Shown here: piece after piece, positions 1-5,508 of the stretch
Layout: every line of letters starts with the position of its first letter
Position numbering within the stretch: the first letter of the stretch is position 1
Source of the DNA: Wenzhouxiangella sp.
Lineage (GTDB): Bacteria > Pseudomonadota > Gammaproteobacteria > Xanthomonadales > Wenzhouxiangellaceae
Direction of reading: 5' to 3'
Assembly (NCBI GenBank): GCA_007135355.1
Contig: SLJA01000055.1
Coordinates: forward strand, 1-7,823
DNA length: 7,823 nucleotides
Position numbers and translations under genes: made by a program
Notes under the pieces: generated by a model
The model's database searches: none
Told to the model about the DNA's origin: nothing
Seen by the model: the letters and a program-made list of their open reading frames with translations, nothing else

Positions 1-159
1 AGCGGGGCGGCCTACGCGGTGGTGCTGGGTGAGCGCGAATTTGCCGAGCATCAGTGCCAGGTCAAAAACCTGCGGGCATCCGGCCAGCAAGAGGCGGTTG
101 CTCTGAGCGCTCTGCCACAGCGTCTGGAGGAACTGATCAGCGCTGCGGCGGCGATGTGA
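1..159 (+). CDS. hisS: Histidyl-tRNA synthetase, C-terminal end (partial)
   Basis: This is the last 52 codons of a gene that begins before the window; the frame is open from base 1 and stops with TGA at 157-159. The visible protein reads SGAAYAVVLGEREF, later VKNLRASGQQEAV, and ends in an alanine-rich tail. This fits the C-terminal anticodon-binding domain of class II histidyl-tRNA synthetases, where a strand ending in 'GE.E' is followed by a 'vK.Lr.g.Q' stretch and a final helix. HisS attaches histidine to its tRNA in the cytoplasm. The identification rests on this short tail plus context: hisS directly upstream of yfgM, bamB and der is a standard gammaproteobacterial arrangement. The catalytic core is outside the window, so nothing can be said about its motifs. 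A 50-base gap separates it from yfgM. Confidence 0.88.
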   Translation, partial: SGAAYAVVLGEREFAEHQCQVKNLRASGQQEAVALSALPQRLEELISAAAAM

Positions 160-209
160 TTTATCATGGCCTGTTGCGGCTGAAGACGATTATTGCGGAA
201 TAACATTTT

Positions 210-866
210 ATGGCGGTTGAACTTTACGACGAGCACGAACAGGGCGAACGGGTCCGAAAATGGCTGCGCGAGTATGGTATTTCCATCGTGACCGGGCTGG
301 TTTTGGCGTTTGGCGGAATATTCGGCTTCCGCTATTGGCAGGATCATCAGGCCAACCAGAAAATTCTGGCTGCGAATCTGTTTTCCGTGATCCAGGCCGA
401 GGTCGACGCCGGCCAGACTAACCGGGCGGCCGAACGCTTCGCCGAATTGCAAACCGAAGTGCCACGCAGTGCTTATGTGGGCCTGGGTGCTCTGCTGTTG
501 GCCTCGGCCTACGTCGAGGAGGGCCGTCTGCAGTCCGCCGCGACGTTGTTTCAGGACATCCTCGAAAAGCGTCGAATGGAGAGTCTTTGGCCACTCGCCC
601 GGCTGCGTCTGGCGCGTGTGCTCGAAGCCCAGGGCGATACCACCGAGGCATTGCGTGTGCTCGATGCCGTCCCGGCACCAGCGGGCCATGAGGCGGCCTG
701 GGCCGAGCTGCGGGGCGATCTGCTGTTTGCGCTGGGCCGCTCCGATGAGGCTCTGGCGGCGTTTCAGCAGGCCTTGCAGCTGACCGACGAGCGCGGCTTT
801 GGGCGACGCCTGCTGCAGATGAAGATGGATGCAACGGCGCCGGGCGAAGAAGGCGACCGCTCGTGA
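210..866 (+). CDS. yfgM: YfgM family ancillary SecYEG translocon subunit
   Basis: The product has 218 residues, close to the family's usual length of just over 200. A charged cytoplasmic N-terminus (YDEHEQGERVRKWLREYG, about residues 6-23) is followed by one membrane segment (about 24-40) ending in FRYW, and then by a helical, TPR-like periplasmic domain to the C-terminus. The N-terminal 'Y-D/E-E-x-E-Q' pattern, the 'YW' after the membrane segment and the later LRLARVL and LRGDLLFALGRSDEA stretches match E. coli YfgM. In E. coli YfgM is anchored in the inner membrane, associates with SecYEG and the chaperone PpiD, and helps hand secreted proteins to periplasmic chaperones. The ATG at 210 has only a weak ribosome binding site (GGAA at 197-200), but the protein aligns from its first residues. 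Its stop TGA overlaps the bamB start GTG in a GTGA junction, which suggests translational coupling. Confidence 0.92.
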   Translation: MAVELYDEHEQGERVRKWLREYGISIVTGLVLAFGGIFGFRYWQDHQANQKILAANLFSVIQAEVDAGQTNRAAERFAELQTEVPRSAYVGLGALLLASAYVEEGRLQSAATLFQDILEKRRMESLWPLARLRLARVLEAQGDTTEALRVLDAVPAPAGHEAAWAELRGDLLFALGRSDEALAAFQQALQLTDERGFGRRLLQMKMDATAPGEEGDRS

Positions 867-2029
867 TTTCCATTCGAAAATTTGTCCTCGCCGTAGTCCT
901 AACCACGGTTCTGACCGGCTGCCAAACGGTGGGTGGTTGGTTCAATCGTGGCGATAGTGAGGACGGGCCGGCGGCCCTGGTTGATTTCAGCCCGAGCATT
1001 CAGACCGAGCGGGTGTGGTCGGCCAATGTCGGCCGTGGATTGGGTCGCAGCCAGCCCAGTCTGCGCCCTGTGTATGACCGGCAGGAAATCTGGGTAGCCG
1101 ATTATCGCGGACGGGTCACGGTGGTCAGCGCCGAGACCGGGCGTCAGTTGCAGCGATTCGATTTGGACATGCCGCTGTCTGCCGGTCCGGCTCTGGACGG
1201 CGAGCGCGCTTATTTCGGCACATTCAGTGGCCAACTTGTGGTCGTCGATCGTAACAGCGGCGATGTGTTATGGCGCGCGCAGCTGTCTTCGGAAGTCCTG
1301 GCCAACCCGGTTGTCCAGGATGGCGTGGTGGTGGTCCGTTGCATTGATGGACGGGTGTTCGGCCTCGACCGGCAAACCGGCGCGCGGATCTGGGTTTACG
1401 ATCGTAGCGTTCCCCTGCTGACCTTGCGCGGTACCAGTGATCCGCTGGGCCGTGCCGGGCAGATCTTTATCGGCTACGACGACGGTATGGTGACCGCGCT
1501 GAGGGCAGCAGACGGCAGCGTCATCTGGGAGCAGCGGGTCAGCGTGCCGGAAGGACGCACCGAACTGGATCGTCTGGCGGATATCGATGGCCCCATGGCC
1601 ATCGTTGGTGCAGAACTGTACGTCGTCACTTACCGTGGTCAGATGGCCAGCCTCTCGCTTGATGCCGGCCGCATTCTCTGGGTCAAGGATGTCGCTTCGC
1701 ACCAGGGGCTCAGCCTGCAGCGAACACAGCTGGCAGCGGCCGATAGAGAGGACGCGGTGTGGGTGGTGGATCGCCGCAATGGCGTCACCATCTGGCGCGA
1801 CGACCGTCTTGCCCGGCGCGAAATCACGCGGCCAGTATTCATGGGTCAGCATCTGGTCACGGTCGATCAGTCGGGCTTCATGCACTGGTTCGACCTGGAC
1901 AGTGGGGAGTTTGCCGCGCGCACTCGCATCGGCAGAAATGCTCCGGCGGGCGCACCCCTGGTTGTTGGCAACACGCTTTACGTGCTGGATGTCGACGGTG
2001 GCTTGACCGCGTGGCGGACGCGCGGCTGA
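863..2029 (+). CDS. bamB: BamB, outer-membrane assembly lipoprotein (beta-propeller)
   Basis: The product has 388 residues (E. coli BamB has 392). The N-terminus is a lipoprotein signal: basic residues (RK at 5-6), a hydrophobic core, and a lipobox LTGC with the lipidated cysteine at residue 20. Residue +2 after that cysteine is Gln, not Asp, so delivery to the outer membrane by the Lol system is expected. The rest is a series of WD/PQQ-like propeller blades, seen as repeated 'G.vlW' and 'dG.v.aLd..tG...W' units (for example GDVLWRAQLSSEV, GRVFGLDRQTGARIWVYDRS, GRILWVKDV, GGLTAWRTRG). The central VPLLTLRGTSDPL is characteristic of BamB. BamB supports the BamA machine that folds beta-barrel proteins into the outer membrane. 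The gene starts with GTG at 863, overlapping the yfgM stop by 4 bases, and der follows 13 bases after its stop. Confidence 0.96.
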   Translation: MISIRKFVLAVVLTTVLTGCQTVGGWFNRGDSEDGPAALVDFSPSIQTERVWSANVGRGLGRSQPSLRPVYDRQEIWVADYRGRVTVVSAETGRQLQRFDLDMPLSAGPALDGERAYFGTFSGQLVVVDRNSGDVLWRAQLSSEVLANPVVQDGVVVVRCIDGRVFGLDRQTGARIWVYDRSVPLLTLRGTSDPLGRAGQIFIGYDDGMVTALRAADGSVIWEQRVSVPEGRTELDRLADIDGPMAIVGAELYVVTYRGQMASLSLDAGRILWVKDVASHQGLSLQRTQLAAADREDAVWVVDRRNGVTIWRDDRLARREITRPVFMGQHLVTVDQSGFMHWFDLDSGEFAARTRIGRNAPAGAPLVVGNTLYVLDVDGGLTAWRTRG

Positions 2030-2042
2030 GCCCGCTGCCGCG
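2021..2042 (+). promoter_or_regulatory. GC-rich hairpin across the bamB stop and up to the der start
   Basis: CGCGGC at 2021-2026 can pair with GCCGCG at 2037-2042, a perfect 6-bp all-GC stem with a 10-base loop. The loop carries the bamB stop codon (2027-2029), and the right arm ends exactly at the base before the annotated der ATG (2043). No ribosome binding site precedes that ATG. There is no T-run, so this is not a terminator. A role in coupling der translation to bamB is inference; in such GC-rich DNA a short stem can also arise by chance. Confidence 0.35.
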
Positions 2043-3449
2043 ATGAACCCCGTGGTGTTGCCGGTGGTCGCAATCGTCGGCAGGCCCAACGTCGGCAAAT
2101 CAACGCTGTTCAATGCTTTGACGCGCACGCGGGATGCGTTGGTCGCCGACATGCCTGGTGTGACGCGCGATCGCATCTACGGCCGCGCCGAGCTCGGCTG
2201 CCGGGCCGTCGTGTTGATCGATACCGGCGGCCTGGAAACGGCCGATGACGCCATCTCCAGCGGTCGCGAACGGCAGACCCGGCAGGCTATTGAAGAAGCC
2301 GATGTGGTCATTTTGCTGACCGATGCCCGCGACGGTCTGACTCCTGCCGATCATGACATTACCGCCTGGCTGCGCACCTGTGGCAAACCCTTGGTGCATG
2401 CGGTCAACAAGACCGATGGCCTGGACCCCGACAGTGTTCTGGCCGAGCATTTGGCCCTGGGGCTAGAACCCTATTGCCTTATCTCTTCCAGTCACAAACG
2501 AGGATTGGACTACCTGGGACAAGCGGTGGCGGGGCTTCTGCCGCGACACGACAGCACATCAGACGGCACGGATGTCGACGGCATCCAACTGGCCCTGGTC
2601 GGGCGCCCCAATGCCGGTAAGTCCACGCTGCTCAATCGCTTGCTCGGCTTTGAACGAGCCCTGGCGACTCCGATTCCGGGAACGACGCGGGATCCAATTC
2701 GGGCCCGGGTTGAGCGTGATGGCGAAGTGTTCCAGCTGGTCGACACGGCAGGGATCCGGCGCCGACGCGGCAGTCACGAAGGCATCGAACGGTTCAGTAC
2801 CATCAAGGCACTGCAAGCGATGGAGCAGGCCCAAATCGTCATCTTGATGCTGGACGCCACCGAGGGCATTACCGATCAGGATGCGCGCTTGGCCGGCCAT
2901 GTGATCGCCGCGGGTCGTGGCCTGGTACTGGGGCTCAACAAGTGGGATGGCCTGTCGGAGGGGCAGCGCAGGTCGCTGCTGCAAAGCGCCGCGGAAAAAC
3001 TTGATTTTGCCTTGTTTGCGCCACTGGTTACCCTGTCGGCCTTGCACGGTAGTGGCCTGGGTGAGTTAATCGACGCGGTCAAGCATGTTCATGCTTGCGC
3101 CAGCGCCTCGCTGTCCACGCCGGCCTTGACCCGGGCGCTGCGAAGAGCGACCGAGCGTCATCCGCCGCCCGGCGGCAAGCAAGGCAGCGCCAAATTGCGC
3201 TATGCCCACAGCGGGGGCGAGTTTCCCACCCGGATTGTCATCCACGGCAGCCGAACCAAGCAACTGGCCCAGCAGTACCAGCGCTACCTGATCAATAGTT
3301 TTCGACGGGAATTCGAGCTGACCGGGGTCCCAGTGCAGCTGGTTTTTCGCGAATCCGACAATCCCTATGCGGGGCGCCGCAACCCGTTGACGCCGCGGCA
3401 GCTGCAGAAAAAACAGAGACTGCGGCGGTTCATCAAGCGCCGCAAGTAA
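2043..3449 (+). CDS. der: Der (EngA), double-domain ribosome-assembly GTPase
   Basis: The 468-residue product has two tandem G domains and a KH-like C-terminal domain, the layout unique to Der/EngA. Domain 1 carries GRPNVGKS (13-20), DTGG (60-63) and NKTD (122-125). Domain 2 carries GRPNAGKS (187-194), DTAG (234-237) and NKWD (299-302). The C-terminal part from about 350 includes KLRYAHSGGEFPTRIVIHG and later NPYAGRRNP, and ends in a strongly basic tail (about 453-468). Der binds the 50S subunit late in its assembly and is essential in E. coli. All GTP-binding motifs are intact. The start is not certain: ATG at 2043 lacks a ribosome binding site, and GTG at 2052 or 2055 or TTG at 2058 would give an N-terminus closer to the E. 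coli one (MPVVAIVG). Placement after bamB is the usual arrangement. Confidence 0.97.
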   Translation: MNPVVLPVVAIVGRPNVGKSTLFNALTRTRDALVADMPGVTRDRIYGRAELGCRAVVLIDTGGLETADDAISSGRERQTRQAIEEADVVILLTDARDGLTPADHDITAWLRTCGKPLVHAVNKTDGLDPDSVLAEHLALGLEPYCLISSSHKRGLDYLGQAVAGLLPRHDSTSDGTDVDGIQLALVGRPNAGKSTLLNRLLGFERALATPIPGTTRDPIRARVERDGEVFQLVDTAGIRRRRGSHEGIERFSTIKALQAMEQAQIVILMLDATEGITDQDARLAGHVIAAGRGLVLGLNKWDGLSEGQRRSLLQSAAEKLDFALFAPLVTLSALHGSGLGELIDAVKHVHACASASLSTPALTRALRRATERHPPPGGKQGSAKLRYAHSGGEFPTRIVIHGSRTKQLAQQYQRYLINSFRREFELTGVPVQLVFRESDNPYAGRRNPLTPRQLQKKQRLRRFIKRRK

Positions 3450-3469
3450 GCTGATCGATCGGTCGGCTT
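3448..3469 (+). terminator. Hairpin at the end of der, between convergent genes (no T-run)
   Basis: In the plus-strand RNA, AAGCUGAUC (3448-3456) can pair over nine positions with GGUCGGCUU (3461-3469), including two G-U pairs, around a GAUC loop. The left arm begins inside the der stop codon. No T-tract follows, so it is not a standard intrinsic terminator. It might still stabilise the 3' end or pause polymerase. On the minus strand the same positions would have two mismatches, so the structure favours the der transcript. Confidence 0.3.
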
Positions 3470-3472
3470 AGA

Positions 3473-3961
3473 TCACAGAGACCAGGACTGAAGATTGCGC
3501 GTGACCTGATGGATGATTGCCGGATCGTCAGGCGGAGTCTTGGATGGCCAGTGCCCGACCAGCGCGCCTTTGCGATTGAACAGATACTTGTAGAAATTCC
3601 AGCGCGGCAAGATGTCTCCGCCCCTGCTTTCGGCCAAACCCCGAAACAGCGGGTGGGCCTGCGGGCCAATCACCGAGTATTTGCTGGTCATGGGGAAAGT
3701 CACGCCGTAGGTTTCTTGGACGAAAGCGGCAATGGCCGCGTCGTCGCCTGGTTCCTGCTCGCCGAAATCGTTGCACGGTATCCCCAGGACCACAAGACCT
3801 GACTGCCGATAGTCGTTGTAGATGGCTTGGAGCTGGGCATACTGTGAGGTATATCCGCATTCCGACGCGGTATTGACCACCAGCACAGGCTGATTGCGAA
3901 AGCGTTCCATGGGCATGGCGCCGCCGCCCAGCGCGGCAAAGGAGTATTCAAACAGATTCAC
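3473..3961 (-). CDS. Glutathione peroxidase family protein (short form)
   Basis: The 162-residue product belongs to the glutathione/thiol peroxidase family, which reduces hydroperoxides using a cysteine in a thioredoxin fold. Family landmarks in order: NTASECGYTSQY (30-41) with the peroxidatic Cys35; LGIPCNDFGEQEPG (59-72) with Gln69; YGVTFPM (85-91); and WNFYKYL (121-127) giving Trp121 and Asn122. The catalytic tetrad Cys, Gln, Trp, Asn is therefore complete. There is no signal peptide, so a cytoplasmic location is likely. The helix just before YGVTFPM reads AAFVQETYG, with Val81 where many thioredoxin-dependent relatives (such as yeast Gpx3 and E. coli BtuE) have a resolving cysteine; Cys63 is the only other cysteine. 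The GTG start at 3961 is chosen because AGAGGT lies 7 bases upstream and the protein aligns from there. An internal ATG at codon 16 would remove the first strand. The gene is divergent from folD and convergent with der. Confidence 0.92.
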   Translation of the reverse strand: MNLFEYSFAALGGGAMPMERFRNQPVLVVNTASECGYTSQYAQLQAIYNDYRQSGLVVLGIPCNDFGEQEPGDDAAIAAFVQETYGVTFPMTSKYSVIGPQAHPLFRGLAESRGGDILPRWNFYKYLFNRKGALVGHWPSKTPPDDPAIIHQVTRNLQSWSL

Positions 3962-3968
3962 CGGATCG

Positions 3969-3974
3969 ACCTCT
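3969..3974 (-). promoter_or_regulatory. Ribosome binding site of the peroxidase gene
   Basis: Reading the minus strand, AGAGGT lies 7 bases before the GTG at 3961. It is a strong Shine-Dalgarno match at good spacing and decides the GTG start over the internal ATG. Confidence 0.75.
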
Positions 3975-3990
3975 TTGCGTTTCCCTCTTC

Positions 3991-4019
3991 ATCGTACTCG
4001 CTAGCCGGTAGAATGTGAA
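3991..4019 (-). promoter_or_regulatory. Probable sigma-70 promoter of the peroxidase gene
   Basis: On the minus strand TTCACA (4019 down to 4014, five of six matches to the -35 consensus) is followed after exactly 17 bases by TACGAT (3996 down to 3991, four of six matches to the -10 consensus). Transcription would begin near 3984, giving a leader of about 23 bases that includes the AGAGGT ribosome binding site. The element overlaps the proposed folD -10 hexamer at base 4014, so the two promoters may compete. Confidence 0.5.
4009..4014 (+). promoter_or_regulatory. Candidate -10 element of folD
   Basis: TAGAAT matches the sigma-70 -10 consensus at five of six positions. The best -35 at 17-base spacing is poor (TCTTCA at 3986-3991, three of six). 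If used, transcription would begin at about 4020-4022, only two to four bases before the ATG at 4024, so the mRNA would be nearly leaderless. Confidence 0.4.
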
Positions 4020-4023
4020 AGCG

Positions 4024-4893
4024 ATGAATAAAAAAACTGCGGGCATTCTTGATGGGCGATCAGTAGCCGACCGACTGATCAGCAATGTCTCCGACTCGGT
4101 GTCCGCGCATGTTCAAAAGGGCGGCAGGCCGCCGGGTCTGGCGGTGGTGCTGGTCGGTGACGATCCGGCGTCCGAGGTGTACGTGGCCAACAAGATCCGC
4201 GCCTGTTCCCGCGCCGGTATCGTCTCACGCGACTACCGCCTGCAGCACGGCATCTCCAAAGGGGAGTTGCTGGCCTTGATTGATCGCCTCAATGAAGATG
4301 ATTCTGTTGACGGTATTCTGGTGCAGCTGCCTCTGCCGGTGCATCTCGACGAAAAGGCGGTGACCTCTCGAATTGCCCCGGACAAGGATGTTGATGGCTT
4401 TCATCCGGTCAACATGGGGCGACTTGCCTTGCGTGATCCTGGGCTGAGGCCGTGCACGCCGCGCGGGGTCATGACCCTTTTGCGCGCGTTTGCGATTGAT
4501 GTGAAGCGACGTGACGTGCTGGTGGTTGGCGCGTCCAATATCGTTGGTCGGCCGCTGGCGCTGGAAATGCTGCTGGCAGGTGCCACGGTCAACATCGCGC
4601 ATCGCTTCACCCGCAACTTGCAGCAGCACGTGGAATCCGCCGAGGTGCTTTGTGTGGCGGTCGGAAAACCCGGTGTGGTGCAAGCCGAGTGGATCCGTGA
4701 CCAGGCCATCGTGGTGGATATCGGGATCAGTCGCGACAGCGAAGGGCGCATCAGTGGCGATCTTGCCTTTTCCGCGGCCAGTCAGAGAGCCGGCTGGATT
4801 ACGCCGGTGCCGGGCGGAGTGGGTCCGATGACGGTGGCGACCCTGATGCAAAACACGGCCGAGGCGGCGGGCTTGGCGGTTCTGGCGCCATGA
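4024..4893 (+). CDS. folD: FolD, methylenetetrahydrofolate dehydrogenase / cyclohydrolase
   Basis: The 289-residue product is a full-length bifunctional FolD. It oxidises 5,10-methylene-tetrahydrofolate with NADP+ and hydrolyses the methenyl product to 10-formyl-tetrahydrofolate, feeding purine and formyl-methionine synthesis. Family motifs, numbered from the ATG: YVANKIRAC with Tyr53 and catalytic Lys57, DGILVQLPLP (96-105), PDKDVDGFH (119-127), the dinucleotide-binding GASNIVGRP (169-177), and PVPGGVGPMT (261-270). It aligns with E. coli FolD almost end to end. I chose the ATG at 4024 over the in-frame GTG at 4015: the extra residues MKA are not needed by the family, neither site has a convincing ribosome binding site, and the GTG would lie upstream of the transcript start predicted from the TAGAAT box. 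It is divergent from the peroxidase gene, and a 126-base gap separates it from the TRAP-like genes. Confidence 0.97.
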   Translation: MNKKTAGILDGRSVADRLISNVSDSVSAHVQKGGRPPGLAVVLVGDDPASEVYVANKIRACSRAGIVSRDYRLQHGISKGELLALIDRLNEDDSVDGILVQLPLPVHLDEKAVTSRIAPDKDVDGFHPVNMGRLALRDPGLRPCTPRGVMTLLRAFAIDVKRRDVLVVGASNIVGRPLALEMLLAGATVNIAHRFTRNLQQHVESAEVLCVAVGKPGVVQAEWIRDQAIVVDIGISRDSEGRISGDLAFSAASQRAGWITPVPGGVGPMTVATLMQNTAEAAGLAVLAP

Positions 4894-4911
4894 TGGTGGG
4901 CAGCAGCGCGC

Positions 4912-4977
4912 TTGCCGAGACCGCGCAATCGATGTCGGGCAGACCACAATAAAGCACAGTCCATTGGTCTTCGGCAA
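4912..4977. repeat. Inverted repeat in the folD / TRAP-like gap
   Basis: TTGCCGAGAC at 4912-4921 is complementary to GTCTTCGGCAA at 4967-4977 apart from one extra base in the right arm, with 45 bases between the arms. The right arm overlaps the small hairpin at 4967-4981, so the two pairings exclude each other. The rest of this gap holds no open reading frame or RNA gene that I can recognise. Confidence 0.4.
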
Positions 4978-4990
4978 AGACAGTATTTTT
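4967..4990 (+). terminator. Weak intrinsic-terminator-like hairpin after folD
   Basis: GTCTT (4967-4971) and AAGAC (4977-4981) form a perfect 5-bp stem with a CGGCA loop. A run of five T (4986-4990) begins four bases after the stem. The stem is short and the T-run is not adjacent, so termination would be partial at best. It sits 73 bases after the folD stop and 30 bases before the next gene. Confidence 0.35.
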
Positions 4991-5009
4991 AAGGCTGCAA
5001 ACGCCGGTC

Positions 5010-5014
5010 GAGGT
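5010..5014 (+). promoter_or_regulatory. Ribosome binding site for the TTG-started DctQ-like gene
   Basis: GAGGT lies 5 bases upstream of the TTG at 5020. It is the strongest Shine-Dalgarno match on the plus strand near this gene and supports the TTG as the true start. Confidence 0.65.
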
Positions 5015-5019
5015 CGCAC

Positions 5020-5508
5020 TTGACTGACGGATCGTCCTGGCTGGCTGCGTGGGATCATGCGGATCGGCAATGGCGGCGTTTCGAAGTCTTGGTGCTTGTG
5101 GCTTTGGTGCTCGGATTGCTGCTGGTTGCCCTGGGTCGCTGGATGTTGGCTGCCGTCGGCGCCCCAGTGCCTGCCATAGGCGACGAACTGCTGCGAGCGG
5201 GGGCCTTGTGGCTGATCATGTTATCGGCCGCGCAGGCTTGCGCGCAGTGCTGCGATGAATCTCGCGCCAAGCCCTTGAACCGCTCGCACCTGCGCTGGGT
5301 ACTGGGTCTGTCTTTTGCCGCCGCCCTGGCCTGCCTGTTGCTGATGTCCGCCGCGCTGCGTTATTTGCTGTTCGATCTGCATCTGGGTTCAAGGCCGCTG
5401 CTGGGCACCTCGATGGGCTGGTGGCTGTTGCCCCTGCCGTTGCTGTTCCTGGTGATGGGATTACGGCTGCTGCGCCGATCGCTCGACACCGCCGAGGCGC
5501 AGCCATGA
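5020..5508 (+). CDS. TRAP transporter small permease (DctQ)-like membrane protein
   Basis: The 162-residue product has four hydrophobic segments (about 22-46, 57-76, 93-117, 132-151), the usual length and topology of DctQ, the small membrane subunit of tripartite ATP-independent periplasmic (TRAP) transporters. The segment DELLRAGALWLIMLSAAQA (55-73) matches the family stretch where 'DELLR' leads into the second helix, and the end (PLLFLVMGLRLLRR) also fits. The polar loop that normally reads like 'REGRHIRID' is here CAQCCDESRAKPLNRSHL, so the conserved HI.ID motif is lost. The gene begins with TTG behind a good ribosome binding site. It overlaps the next gene by 4 bases (ATGA), so the two are probably made together. 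The family assignment comes from pattern, topology and pairing with a DctM-like gene; similarity is weak. The substrate cannot be told, and whether it transports anything is open. Confidence 0.68.
   Translation: MTDGSSWLAAWDHADRQWRRFEVLVLVALVLGLLLVALGRWMLAAVGAPVPAIGDELLRAGALWLIMLSAAQACAQCCDESRAKPLNRSHLRWVLGLSFAAALACLLLMSAALRYLLFDLHLGSRPLLGTSMGWWLLPLPLLFLVMGLRLLRRSLDTAEAQP

Noticed and set aside
160..209. Possible promoter for yfgM between hisS and yfgM
   Set aside because: TTGCGG (174-179) and TAACAT (201-206) are 21 bases apart, too far for a sigma-70 promoter, and a start there would fall inside yfgM.
418..999. 193-codon minus-strand frame opposite yfgM and the start of bamB
   Set aside because: It is a shadow of yfgM and bamB; the protein is Arg/Pro/Ala-rich with no motif.
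1268..2176. 302-codon open frame on the minus strand opposite bamB and the start of der
   Set aside because: It is antisense to two well-identified genes, matches no family I recognise, and is a typical shadow frame in GC-rich coding DNA.
4015..4023. GTG at 4015 as the folD start
   Set aside because: It has no ribosome binding site and adds residues the family lacks. It sits immediately after the TAGAAT box, so it would probably be upstream of the transcript start. Still possible if transcription begins further upstream.
4225..5070. 281-codon open frame on the minus strand opposite folD
   Set aside because: It lies antisense to most of folD and the gap after it, and the protein is a basic, Arg/His/Gln-rich composition without recognisable motifs.
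5421..5504. Upstream in-frame ATG giving the DctM-like protein 28 extra residues
   Set aside because: It would lie well inside the DctQ-like gene. The extra residues are not hydrophobic in the DctM manner, and the ATGA overlap at 5505 is a standard coupled start.
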